64,000 bases of DNA from NCBI RefSeq assembly GCF_000002865.3, contig NW_001865044.1:673437-737436 (forward strand), in the 5' to 3' direction. Positions 1-11,788 of the stretch are shown piece by piece. A program made the position numbers and the translations under genes. Position 1 is the first letter of the stretch. Each line of letters starts with the position of its first letter. The notes under the pieces were generated by a model. The model did not search any database and was not told the DNA's origin. It saw only the letters and a list, made by a program, of their open reading frames with translations. This DNA is from Monosiga brevicollis MX1. Its lineage: Eukaryota > Opisthokonta > Choanoflagellata > Craspedida > Salpingoecidae.

Positions 1-77
<77 letters not shown>
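1..77. repeat. (AG)n microsatellite
   Basis: A pure AG dinucleotide run opens the window and passes into an AAG-rich tract to about 105. It lies at the truncated end of the XRN2 gene, probably in an intron. Confidence 0.95.
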
Positions 78-80
<3 letters not shown>

Positions 81-209
81 AAGGAAGAAGAAGAAGAAGA
101 AAAAGTAGCAGAAGGACAACAACCACAGGAGCCGTCTGGGAAGCTCATTCAGGCGAGCCAGGGGCCGAAAGCCTCGCCGTACGACAGGGTCACGGAGCCG
201 GTAACGTAC

Positions 210-1867
210 CTTGCGAATGGCTTTGCTTTGCACGTGTTGAACGAGTCGCTGTCGACACACCTGGGGCCCAGTGTCACGCAGGCACATGTGGGGATGAGTG
301 GGTGGCCGTCTGAAGAGCACGGGCGCCGGAGTTGAGGTGAGGGGTCGTGTAAGAGGGCCTTACCGAGTCCTCGAGCTGACCAAGTTCGCGGAGGAAGATA
401 AGAAGGCGCTCCAGATTAAGATGGCCACTGTCGTTGATATAGCCACCCATCTTGGGGAGGCAATGACGGTAGAGGGCACTGAGGGTATCAAGAGCGCCTT
501 CGCGGATTTGCAGAGAGGGGAGATGGGGCAGGAAGTCATTGCCGACAAAGCATGCCAGGAAGATCCAGTCGTCAATGAGACGGTCCACGTTGCGAAAACC
601 CGCCCCGTCGCCGGGTCTGCGGTCCGGGCGAAGATCGCTTCGCAAGTGAGCACGGAGATCTGCAAGATCAATGAGGAGGAGGCGGGGGGAGTTGGGAGGC
701 AGTTCGGCATAGCCACGGCGCAAGTCGGCGTCGGGGAGGCGAGCAGCAGCCGAGGGGCCAGGGCAGTTGGCGACGGTGTGGCCGCGGTGGTAGCAAATGG
801 GGCAGGGTTTCTTTGGGACGGCTCGGAACTCTTCGCGCAGGACGTAAATGGCCGGTTCGTGGGTGGCAAGTCCGAGGAGAATGAGGTCCGCATCCGCACC
901 GTAAAGAACGTGACGTTGGTTAGGGTCGTAGTTGGGGCCATTGCGGGCATTACGAATAAAGTCGAGAATCTTGTGTTCACCCTCACCGGGCACACTGGCG
1001 TCGGAGAAGATGACCTGCAGGTTTGCCCAACCGGGGTCTTCGGAGAGGCGAAGGACCACGTAGTGTTGAAGAGCTGCGCTCAAGCGGCTCATGAATTCGG
1101 TGCCAGGGGTGATGCAATTGGAATCAAAGGGCATTCGCTCCTTGCGGCGTTGGCGAAAAGCACTCAAATTATCGCCGCTGGCTTGCAGATCCTGGAGGCG
1201 CTCTTCCAACGTCTGTCATGCGGCAAGGCAAGTGATGCGAGGTGGGGAGGGCGCAGGACGAGGGCTGGGAGAGGCGTGGGTCGGCGCGCCGGCGGATGTT
1301 TTTTTGGTGGTGGTGTCACGTACCTGACGAGCTTCTCGGCCTTCCTGTGCGGCGCGAAAGCGGCGGGCGCGCTGCTGGTTCATTTTGGCGCGGGGAGCAA
1401 CGCCATCGACCGCCATGAAGACGAGGCGGCGCGGGCGAATAACGCGGAAGAGGCGATCAATGTAGGTGAAGATGGCCAGCATCATCTCAGCCTCAGATTT
1501 TGGGCTGGGGCGGTCTTCTGGGTGGCAGCAAGGGTGGATGATGCCGTTCATATCCAGGTAGAGGTTGTCAAACTCCAGCCCCAGCGGGTTGGGCTCGCTC
1601 GTGTCTAGGGGAATTTCTTCGCCATTGATGATGGTTCCCTAAGACAGGCGGGCAAAAGGGCATCGGGGACGGACGCGAGCGCATGAGATCGAGGCTCTAG
1701 GTCCCAGGGCAGGTTTGATCAAGTGGGCGAGTGGGCAAGGGTGTGTGTGTGTGTGTGTGCGCGCGCGGTCGGAGGAGCTCCTCGAGATGTACCCGGGTTT
1801 CTCGCAGGACGGTCACGATACTTGGATACCGCTGTGCCAGCCAGGCAAAAAATTGGGGCACTCCCAT
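210..1867 (-). CDS. XRN2: XRN2/Rat1-type nuclear 5'-3' exoribonuclease (N-terminal part, continues off left edge)
   Basis: Nuclear 5'-3' exoribonuclease that degrades 5'-monophosphate RNA and in other eukaryotes promotes Pol II termination and rRNA processing. Four exons join in phase: 1793-1867 (starts [16 protein letters not shown]), 1324-1638, 364-1212 and 210-260. Visible family motifs are [56 protein letters not shown] and [12 protein letters not shown], which hold the acidic metal-binding residues. The zinc knuckle [14 protein letters not shown] points to XRN2/Rat1 rather than cytoplasmic XRN1. The start is the ATG at 1867 because the conserved MGVP N-terminus begins there. A (TG)n run lies inside intron 1 at 1742-1759. 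The 3' half of the gene is outside the window; sequence below 210 did not give a convincing further exon. Confidence 0.9.
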
Positions 1868-2321
1868 GGCTGCGGCAAGCCCGCATATGCGGGAGCCGTT
1901 TGGAACAGCCTGAAGCCAAAGAGTAAGAGTGGAGGGGGGAAAGAGGCAAGAGGCAAGAGGCAAGAGGGGGAGGAGGCAGTGAGCGTGGGGCAGCGAGCGA
2001 GCTGAGCGCGAGACAACTGCAAGGGATTTCATTCGAGCATGCATTCACCAGCGGCCATGTGTTTGCTGACATTTTGATATCGAATGGCTGACATTTCAAA
2101 ATTTCTGTTGGCTTGATTTGCGCTGACGGGGGGCACAACACAACATCTCTCGTTGATGCAGAGGGACAACAACACATTGCGCGCAACACCAAAAACACAA
2201 GCGACACAAGAAGGCACAAGAGGCACAGAAGGCACAGAGGTATAGAGGTACAAAGGTACGGGAACTACATCTTCCATGTTCCTTGCTCTCATCAAAAAAA
2301 GAAAGTTGAATGTCGGGTTGC
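1868..2321. other. Intergenic: XRN2 upstream / PARP3 downstream
   Basis: No coding exon recognised. It holds a purine-rich stretch of AGGCAAG/AGGCACAG-like short repeats (about 1944-1970 and 2200-2255) and two copies of GCTGACATT at 2076-2098. It must contain the XRN2 promoter and the PARP3 3' end. Confidence 0.6.
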
Positions 2322-4480
2322 TCAAAACTGCAGCTTGAGCACGTATCGGATGCGATGCTGGCTCTCCTTGTAGAGGAGGTACTCGCTTTGCGAAAAGCTG
2401 CTTTGGGCATATTTTGGCTGATCCAAGGGTGCACCCTGGGGCACCTTGACAGGCTTGCCGTCAAACTCGACGGTGATGTCCTTCTTCGGATCAGGCTCCG
2501 TCTGGCCCTTGGCAATGACGCAATCAAAGCCCTTGGGTGGAGCTCGCAGGGAGGAGTCGTCCCGGGTAATATGATGCTCCTTGCCGAGGGCGGCCTCGAC
2601 AAGAAACATGATGCCAATGTTCTTGCTACCCTGGCGCGTTGTGCCCACTGCAAGGGGAGGCAAACCATCAAGCACAAACATGAGTGACCAAGGCAACATG
2701 GCATTAGGGTCGCGTGGTGACCGTTGGGAACGGTGATGCCGAGCGTCCGGTGTCAAAGTGACGAAAACAAAAGAAGAAGAAGACACGTACCGTAGCCGGC
2801 CGACTTGGACATTTCGCTGGCCAGGTAGATGCCACGGCCAACGCGGCCACCAGAGTGGGGCATGATGCGCAAGCCCGAGCCCAGGATGGCAGCCACAACG
2901 GCCACATTGGTGCCGTGCCAGAGGAGGCGACGGTTCTCAATATCGTCATGCTGGGCAAAGCGCTTGTCTTCGTCGTGACGGCACACTTCAAAAGCGTCGA
3001 TGAGCGAGGCTTTGCGCCAGCCCGAGCTTCCAGTGGCGGAGATGTACTGCTGGATCATGTCGTAGGTCGTGTCGCCCTTCTTCACGGGCTTGAGGTCGCA
3101 ATGCATCGAGTCGTAGTGCAGGTCGTCGGGGTGATCCTTCTCCACCGTGGTCGACTGGTCCTTGGCGCGGTCCTTGGCGCGGTCCTTGAGTTGCTGCGCG
3201 AGCTCAATGTCGGCCAGCACCGTCAGCATGTCTTTCTTGGCCTGCACCACTTCGATCGTCTGGATGACCGGGGGTACACTGCGGCCAAAAGAGTGAGGGA
3301 TGGTCGTATAGAAGCGCGAGGTGATCTCGCTCAAAACGGCCCGGCTTTTCTTGGCGTTAATGGCCGCCTCAAGCTCTTCGAGAACGCCATAGCCGCGCGC
3401 AATCTGAGCCTTGGAGATCTTGCCCAGCGGCATCTTCTCCGTGTCGAGGTCAAACGACTTCATTTGCTCCTTGAACATGTCATTGTCAAAGATCAAATTG
3501 ACAAAGCTTTGGGTCTTGGTGTCCAGCTTGGAGGGGCGATACTTGACCGTCGTCTCTTGCCCTTGCAAGAAGCTCTGCGATGTCGGAAGTGGCCACGAGC
3601 TCGGTGAGCTCGGTCAAATTGCGGAGAGAACAAGCTTTTTTCTTTGTCCCGTCTCAGAACAGGAGACGGCCCCTACGTACCGTGTCGGGAACTTCCTCGT
3701 CATCGTCTTCTGCCATGTCAATGAGCGTGTACTTGCCGGCCTTGGGCTTGAAGTTTTGACGATCCTCCCAGTTATTGGCGGCCTTGGCCTTGAATTTTTT
3801 CTGTCAAGAGGCACGGCCAAAGAGCCAAAGAGCAAATCATCCAGATGAGCCATCACGTCACGTCATGGTGTAGTGTCAAGGGAACGTCGTCCGGATGGCG
3901 CCCCGATATCGCCTCGCAGTTTTCTCACCTTGAATTCGCTAATGGCACCGTCAGGGCTAGCAAAGGGTCCCAAGGCGGCGTTCTGACCGTTCTCACCAAC
4001 ACGGCCCCAGTGCGTCCAGCAGTAGTATTTTCCACCGGACTGCACGACCTGGATGATATAAAACTTGTTGTTGTTGTGGCCCACGTTGGTCTGGTTGAGC
4101 ATGCAATCAAAGGTTTCCGTGGCATCCGAGTAGACCTTGGCCCCCGAGAGATGGCAAGCGGCGTCCACCTTGGCGTTGGGGCGCAGCAGAGCCGAGCCCT
4201 GTGCAGCCAGGTTGCGGATCTTGGTGCCCACCGACTCCTCCTTCTTCACGGCCGGCTTCTTTGCGGCAGGGACGGCCTTTTTGGCAGCGGTTCTCTTGGG
4301 TGCCGCCTTCTTGGGAGCCACAGGCTCCTCCTCCTCTTCCTCCTTGACAGCTGCCGCCTTCTTCGCGGGCGCCTTCTTGGCCCGCTTGGGTGCCACAGGC
4401 TCGGGCACAGGCTCCTCTTCCTCCGCAGCCGCCGCGGCCGCAGCCTTGGCGGCATTGCGCTTGGATCGGCGAGGGGGCAT
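2322..4480 (-). CDS. PARP3: PARP3-like (ADP-ribosyl)transferase with WGR domain
   Basis: ADP-ribosyltransferase using NAD+, activated by DNA strand breaks. Four exons join in phase to about 593 residues: 3929-4480, 3681-3800, 2791-3574 and 2322-2647. Order: an Ala/Lys/Glu-rich basic N-terminal tail (about residues 1-85), a WGR domain (YYCWTHWGRVGENGQ), the helical regulatory domain (KMPLGKISKAQIARGYGVLE) and the catalytic fold. The H-Y-E triad is complete: LLWHGTN, GRGIYLASEMSKSAGYV and SEYLLYKESQ. The regulatory helix and the AGYV junction resemble PARP3 more than PARP2, though the basic tail recalls PARP2. It sits in tandem between XRN2 and the ligase I gene. No zinc fingers of PARP1 type are seen. 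Confidence 0.93.
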
Positions 4481-4694
4481 CGTCTCTGGTTAGTGTCAAA
4501 AGAAACGCAGGGCAGGTCTCGGTGGGTTCCTCTTGCTTTGAAGCTACAGCTCGAGGCAATCAGGTGAATGCAGACGCCTGATGATGTCGATGGGAACAAT
4601 GCAAAAAAAAATGCCCGTCTGCCACCCGATCAACCCTGACCAGTAGTAGCTTGTTGTCCACCCGCCCACCGTCCGTCCGTCCAGTGGGCACATC

Positions 4695-4727
<33 letters not shown>

Positions 4728-5125
4728 TTTTCTTTCTTTTTTTTTTTGCACAACAACAACAAAACCAAAAAAAATTTCGTCGTCCCTTTGTGTGTGTGTG
4801 GGACATCCACTTTCTTTTTTGGTTTTTTTTGTGTCCATTTGGATCTATTTATGGACGATTCCTGCAAATATAGAAAAGAGGGCTGTCGCGGGTCAGCACT
4901 TTCATGCCATTCCTGTCACGACAGGAATATCAGGCTGTTGTAGCAACGGGCATTTTTGCTGACACACACACGCACTACTGCACGTAGAGTGTGCATCGGT
5001 CACGAATTTCATTCAAGTTTGGACTTGGCGCTGATTGGGACAGACAGGGTTGACAGTTTCGATAAAACAAACACATATGGGCTCGCGCGTTTGGAGCCTC
5101 GTGCTCCCTTGCTGAGGATGGGGGG
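4481..5125. other. Intergenic with (CA)n: PARP3 upstream / ligase downstream
   Basis: No coding exon recognised. Contains a (CA)n run at about 4694-4725 and T- and A-rich tracts to 4835. It should include the PARP3 promoter and the ligase 3' UTR. Confidence 0.6.
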
Positions 5126-8100
5126 TTAGCGCGGTGGCCCTCGCGTCTGGTTGTTATTCTTGATTTGCTCTTGAGACAAGTACATGTCGGCCACCTGCTC
5201 CGCCGAGGTCGCGTCATCTGCCTTCTTGTCCTCGCGGATCCGCAAGAATCGCGGGAAGCGCAGCGAGATGCCCTTGTTAGGGTCCACCTATCACTCAAAC
5301 AAAGATGAGATGTCACAAAGACAACAAGAGCGCAGCTCGAGCGAGTGCACTTGCAGACAACGCTTCAAACTCACCAGGCCTGCTGCCGCCAAGTGGCGCG
5401 GCGAGATGGACAGATCGGCCGCCTTGACTTCCCAGACTTGCTCCGGTGCAAACCACACGTCCGGCTTCAAACCCGCATCATAGCGATAATAGCTGGGCGC
5501 CGTCGGCACTACGTGTGCCTTTAGGCTCGTCGCAAAGCCCTTGAGATCCTCATCCGAGAACCCCGTTCCAATCTGTTGACCCATTCCCACGGCATAGTGA
5601 GGACACGAGGAAGGAAAGGCATTATTATCATTGGACTTCAATCCCCCAAAACAGAAACTCAGAAACCACAAGACAAATCAGGACCAGCACCAGTACAGCG
5701 CAAGAACAGCCACGCACCTTGCAGATGCTCTGAAACTCCTCCGTTTCCGTGTCATGGCATGCCAGCAAGAAGGCACCATAGGTGCCCGTGCGCTTGCCCT
5801 TACCAATCCAAGCCCCAATCACAACCAGGTCCAACGTATCCCCGACACCATCCAGATAATCCTACACCGCGCATCAACCACAGACCAGATAGCACATCCC
5901 AAAGTGAGCTGACATTGATCGGCCAGCGACGTCCTTCCTCTGATCCGCCCCGCCAACCTCAAGCAACGCATGCGCCCACCCGACCAAACGACCCACCTTT
6001 TTCAATTTGAGCCAACTATGTGAGCGCTTGGCAATCTCGTAGGTCGCATCGACCTCCAGCGTCTTGACCATGAGGCCCTCGCAGCTCTCCTTGATGCTCA
6101 AATCCAAATACTCATCTGCCCCATTCCGATACGCACCACGGCACACCCAGGTTTTTTTGGCAAGTGTAAGCCCTCTGGCCATACACCACATATGCTTGCG
6201 GCCCTCCCTCCTCCCCAGCCGATCGATTGTAACCAAGAGCACGTACTGATTTCGTCGACATCGTTTGTGATGAGTGAGTTGGCGAAATGAAATTGACCTG
6301 CCCCAAGAGGATTGTCGGCGCATGAGGACCAGGGCGCCAGCCCACTTTAGTTGGGGGCAATCGAGCTTCCCCCGCGCTGGTGGGCATCGGGCATCGGACA
6401 GTTGGCCCAAGACGCATGCTCACCTTCCACATGCTGAAAGGCTTCGCGCAGCTTGTTCCGGCGCGTCTGAAAATTCTCACGTACAAGCGACTCGCCGTTC
6501 AAATAGAGCAGATCAAAGGCAAACAGGCAGACTTGCACCTGTTTGATAGAAGACCAGTCAGCCATATGGGGGGTCGCACACCACCAAATCACTTGGTCAG
6601 CCGCTACCTTTCCCTCCCCTTTCATCCTCCCTCTGATCTGCGAGCGCTTGCTCCCGGCCCCACCTTGATGTCTTCCTCATTGGCATCCTTGCGCTTGCGC
6701 GTCGACAAGACCTGAACGCAAGCAAGCACGGGCCCCATTGCACGCAAGGCATGGATAAGTCAAGATTGTTTGCCCTCCACGGTGCGAGGAGAAGACAAGG
6801 CGCTGAGACGAGCCACATGGACATGCCTGAAAAGGTAGAATCTGCCGTTCAACGATATCGTAGGCGACTGCCTCGCAATCCAGCACAAAGTCGGTGACGT
6901 GCTGACTCATGGCATCGCGGATGCGTCCCACAATGTCCGGGTACTTGGTCGTGTTGTCCTCGGAGTTGCGGCTGAAGATGCACACGCGCCCCTCCTTGCT
7001 CATGTGCACCTGGGCACGCTCGCCGTCATATTTGTACTCGCATGCAAATGTCTTGCCGTCGAAACGATCCATCACCTCGGAAATACCCTGGAAAAATGAT
7101 GGATACGTTCACGTTCACCACCAATGAGACCATGCACCAAAGGGTGACATAAAGGTCTTCCATTTTCGCAGGAAACGGTGCGGCAGCACCAACGCGCAAA
7201 CATTGAGTCGTCTGTCATCATGTGCCTGCTCGAGCTCACCTTGGTGGGGTGCGCGAGCATAGGTTTCATGGGAATGCCTGGCGTGATGCCACATTTGTCA
7301 ACCACGGCCGCCAGCCTACCCCAAGAAGCAACCGTGCGCATGTAAGCTATTCAAGCTTTATAACAGCAATGTTGAAAAATACACATCCATCCCATCTCAA
7401 AGACCCCGGTAGACTTACCCGTCTTTGAGCAGAATGGGTAAAATGTAATCATAGTTGGGCAGCTCGCAATACACTGTCTTCAAAGCCTGGCAAGTCAGAG
7501 ATGCAGATCAGACACGCAGTGAGCGCGGCCCGAGTGTCTCTGTTGGTGGATCCCATTCAAATTTGCACGGCGCACCAAAATATTGGCATCGGCTTTGGCC
7601 TTGAAGGCTTCGCTCTGAGCGCGTCCTTTGGATGCATCGATCTCTGCCGGTGGAAAGTCTACAACATGGGGTATTTGACGCGCAAGGGGATTGCCGATCA
7701 TGTATAAGGCCGCTGCCTTTTGGGTATACGAGCCAAGCCACTAGGCGGAAAGCAAGGGTACCTTGGCATGGGGGAGTCATTGTAATGGCCAACCCAAGCG
7801 CGCTCAAAACTGAGGAATCGGCCAGCCCGATGCGCAGACGGCCACCTGCAAGGCACGGCAGACAGGCAACGCATAATCAAAAGGAACGAACAGAAAAGAA
7901 GAAGGAAAAAAAAAAAAATAAGACAAAACACGGGGTGAGTGGGACGGAGCCATGCAAAGCGGAGCAACGGGCAAGTTCTTGAAGCTTCGGGGCACACGGA
8001 CTTAGCGAGCGGATCAAGAACATGGTCTCAGCTTCGCAACGGGCGCGAACCAATAACTGCTTGATGACATCTTGCTTGCGCTTTTGACACTAATTGACCC

Positions 8101-11090
8101 ATTCGAATCGCGAATCGCACCAAGAAAAAAACCAAAGAAAAAAACCCACAGGCTTGAGGTCAATATTTCGCGACGGAGTGGCTGGAACATGCAAAGCTCA
8201 GTCAAGCGATCAAGGCTTACATCCCGGCCGGAGAGTCGAGCGATTTGAGTAAAAGCTTCAAACACTTGAGCCACGGTCAGGGGTGGTTGCTGTCGGACAA
8301 AGCCCAGCTTGCCCTGCTTGCCTTTGCACTTGACAGCGCACTTGCCTGCGGTTCCGTTCCAAGCATTCGATGCGAATAGCCATGAGCCTTGCTTTTTCTA
8401 TTTCTGGTTTGCTCTCCTGAAAACTACCTTTTCTTCTCAGCACGCAGCTAGAGTCTGCGAGGCTTACCGAGGTCACCACATTGGTGCATGACAGCCTTGA
8501 CCTGCCCCGGCGAGCGACCCGAGGCGTCGGCGATGGCACGCACGAGGATGGAGTCTCCGATACCCAGCTCGAGGCCCTCATATGCTGGTGCCAGGTCGTT
8601 GGTGCACAGATACACGCAGCGAACGAGATCCTTTGGGCTCAAAAGGAGAACGGAGCGGAAGAAATTTGCCACCATGGCAATGATTTCAAGCCGCTTCGTG
8701 GTCTTGTCGACAGCCATGTACATGGCTGCCAGGGCCTGGTAAGGTGTTGGCTGATCATGAACCCAGCACGCATGCGCGATAGGATGGTACCTAAGGGCAA
8801 TGCAAGAAGAATCTTGTGAGAAAAGCGTCTGGAACAAATGACACTGGCCAAAAAAAAAAAAAAAAAAAAAAAAAAAGAAAAAAAAAGATGCTTAAACCAA
8901 CTTGGGACGAGCGGGATTGTAGTCTCCGGGGTCCACTCGAGTCTTGACCAGGCTCTGATCGGCGTCTGTCTCGTGATCGCTTGCAGCATCGTCTTCGGCC
9001 ATCCCTTCACTGCTGGCCTGGTCCTGCTGCTCTTCTGGCTCTTCGGACTCTTCGGATTCCACCTCCTCCTTCTCTTCTCTTGGCGCTGTATCGTCTTCAC
9101 GGCTGTGGCCTTCGAGAGTGGTACTGGAGGCCGAGTCGCGCGCAGGAGGTACAGGTGCAGTCATCACCTCGGACTCTACTTCGGTGTCCATGCTTTCCTC
9201 AGCCACAGGAATCATCGCAGCATCTGCTGCGTCATCCTCGCTCCCCTAAATATGCAAGACCATTGAGCCCAATCAAATTCACATAAACTCCAGTGTTGTC
9301 TTGGCTCTACCTCCTGTGCGTGGCGCGCATGTGTGTGTGTGTTCTTGCAGTGACAAACGAAAGGCATGACACTCCAAATACACAAGGAGATCGAAAGGAC
9401 TACCAGTTCAAGCGCATGAACAAACAGATTGCGACACCGCACCTTGGACACTGCTTCGCGTGTGGTCGAGTCTGGGGTTGACGTCTCGCTTGCTCTGGCC
9501 TTTGTTGTGCTACTACCCTCACGCCGTTTTGACGGCGACCATTCCTGCACGCCAGCACATGTCCCGTCACCTTTGTTAGAGGCAAGAGTAGTCTCAACGT
9601 GTATGGCTTGCGTGCAGCGAGAGCCAGCGGCCAGGAGGGAGCCCGAAACCGTCCATGCTACATTGGTACATTGGGCAGGGCACGAACCGGGTGCTGCGCT
9701 TGGTAAGCTTGCACGGCCTCCTCATACGTGGCCTTCAGTGCATCCGCCTTGGTCTGCCATTCTTGCTTCTGGTCTGCCTCCATGACCTTCCATTGCTCGC
9801 TTGCAAGCGTCATCCCATCCTTGCCCTTGCCTTTGGCAACTTCCTATACCATCAAAGCTTCTTCGAGTGAGAGAACGCGGTGGCTCGTCCAGCATCACCA
9901 TTGCGGTCGCTCGGGCCGAAGAACAAGCCACTGCTGGATTTGAGTTCTGACCTGAACGAAAAGGGCATAAGCAGACGCAGGTCGCTTGGGGGCATCGGCG
10001 AAGCGTGCCACGGTTTTGGACGAGGCGGGTTTCTTGGTGTCATTTGTGGGCTTCTTGCTTGGGGTCGTTGGGGTTTTTTGCTGCTTCTTCCACTTCTTTT
10101 GCCGGGCCTTGAAGTTGGCCCAGGCCTAGAAAGGGTTGAGAGCAAGTGGCAGGTGAGTGTCACACCAGTTTCTGGGCAACCGGATTTTCTGTATGGCGGA
10201 ACGCGCGGAGGGGAAAAGCACAGGCGCTTCCAGCACGACGCACATCATTAGCGAGGTAGCCTTGAAAACTGGTCGTGTCCGCCTCCTTGGCCTTGGCATT
10301 GTCCAAAGTTTCGTCTTTTGTCGGCATCGAGGGCACTGCTGTCGGGGTGGCCGTGGACGCAACTGCTACCTCACTCCCCGTTGATGCGCTCTTGGTGTCT
10401 GCAGTCACATGCACGCGCTTGGTCGGCGGCGTACCCGTTGTCGTGGCATCTGCACCTACAGTCAAGGCAGCAAACACCCGGGTTGCAAACGGCAGGTCTG
10501 ATGATGAGCAAGAGCAAGTGCTTGCAAATGTAAGTATGTGGGGTCTTCTGTTCGATAGGCGCACCGGGCGAGCAGGAACGCGGAGTCGCAACATCGGGTG
10601 GCGGGGCGGCCTGTTGAGCAGAGTCTGATTTGGCAGGGGCCGTCGTCTCCGCGTCGTCGTCTTCATCTTCATCCCACAGCACATTCTTGGCACGCTTGCT
10701 GCTTTGCTGTTGAAGGTGTTGCGTTGCGTGTGTTCATCAAGTCAAAGGGTGTGTCAGCTCATCGCGAGGTTGCAGACCGCATTGGCAGAAGAACAGCAAC
10801 ATGTGGCAGCATGGATGGACGCACCTGCAGCTTGGCCGCCAACACGTCGCCGTCATCATCATCCTCATCCTCGGGTTGGCTTGCCAACACAATCTTGGGG
10901 CGTGACTTGACGCCTGCACCGCTTGGGCTGGCCGTCTTGCCCGCGGGCTTGCTCACCAGCCAGCCAGACCTGTCATGCAATCAAGAAGTGCGACGATGAG
11001 ACGGGCAAGGCGGAGGTGTCACGCTGATCCTGCTGCATGTCAGAGCAGGTAGCGTTTCATGTCCTTCCTCGCCCCGACTTACAGAGACAT
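5126..11090 (-). CDS. LIG1: DNA ligase I with an HMG box in its N-terminal region
   Basis: ATP-dependent replicative/repair DNA ligase, joined from about 23 exons. The catalytic core matches LIG1 throughout: [16 protein letters not shown] opens the DNA-binding domain, [10 protein letters not shown] holds the AMP-accepting lysine, followed by [45 protein letters not shown] and [17 protein letters not shown]. The C-terminus ends RGPPR-stop at 5126. The N-terminus is unusual: an 8-nt coding exon (11083-11090), an acidic exon (10825-10969), two low-complexity exons, then exons 9952-10125 and 9688-9843 that together encode an HMG box ([13 protein letters not shown] ... [13 protein letters not shown]). 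Exons 5 to 8 join in phase 0 with no stop, which ties the HMG box to the ligase. No classical PIP box (QxxIxxFF) was seen at the N-terminus. The start codon lies about 700 bp from the divergent SSRP1 start. Confidence 0.93.
8850..8876. repeat. Poly-A/T tract in ligase intron
   Basis: 27 consecutive A on the plus strand, read as a T tract on the coding strand, immediately after the acidic exon of the ligase gene. Confidence 0.9.
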
Positions 11091-11788
11091 GACTGTAGCT
11101 TCGATGCTTGATTCAAGGAATTAATCTCTGGCAGCCGGGCTCGATCTCACGGAGACAAGGACGATGCCGATTTGAGAGCCACCTTTCCAGCTTGACGCGC
11201 CTGCACAGCCAGAAAGAGAAAAACGCGCCGAACCGCGCAAAGCGTAACGGCTAGTTTACAAACACAAACGGAATTACTATTGTTTTATGAGCAAAAACTT
11301 GTTCCAAACGATTCAAAAACCCGGAAAGTTCGTTACTTTTCTCGCGGGCGCGCCAAAACCAAAAAGAGAGAGAGAGAGAGCTAGCGCGCGCTGTGTGTGT
11401 GTGTGTGTGTGTGTGGAGACACCCGACTGAGCACGGCGACTCGTCGAAGAGGAGCAGGGCGAGCTTGCTTGCTTTGCTAGATCGTCTCCTTCTTCTTCGC
11501 TCTGGCTGTCTGCCTGCTTACTCGCAAGTAAGGCTGGGAGGGAGCGTCAAGAGGCCGGTTAGCGACCTTGGTTTCGCGCCTGAATAATGCGTTTTCTGGG
11601 TTGAAGAGGAGCTCACTCAATGCTTGGACTGGATATCGTTTTAGGTGTCTCAGTACGAGCGAGCGATTGTTCCCGTTTGATTTGATTGCAGGTGAGCGCG
11701 CAATATCACACGGCTTTCTTGAATCAAACGCCTGGCTGAGCACCACCCGCTGCATTTGAAGATCACGCCGGCAGGGCTACCCGCCGAG
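11091..11788. promoter_or_regulatory. Shared divergent promoter region, ligase I / SSRP1
   Basis: About 700 bp separate the inferred start codons of LIG1 (minus) and SSRP1 (plus). It contains (GA)n at about 11366-11380 and (TG)n at about 11392-11415. No conserved core-promoter element could be named. A 5' UTR intron of SSRP1 is possible, because GT/AG candidates occur near 11527 and 11690. Confidence 0.5.

Noticed and set aside
298-1608. Long plus-strand open frame opposite XRN2
   Set aside because: It is the antisense shadow of GC-rich XRN2 exons; the minus strand gives conserved exonuclease motifs and splice sites.
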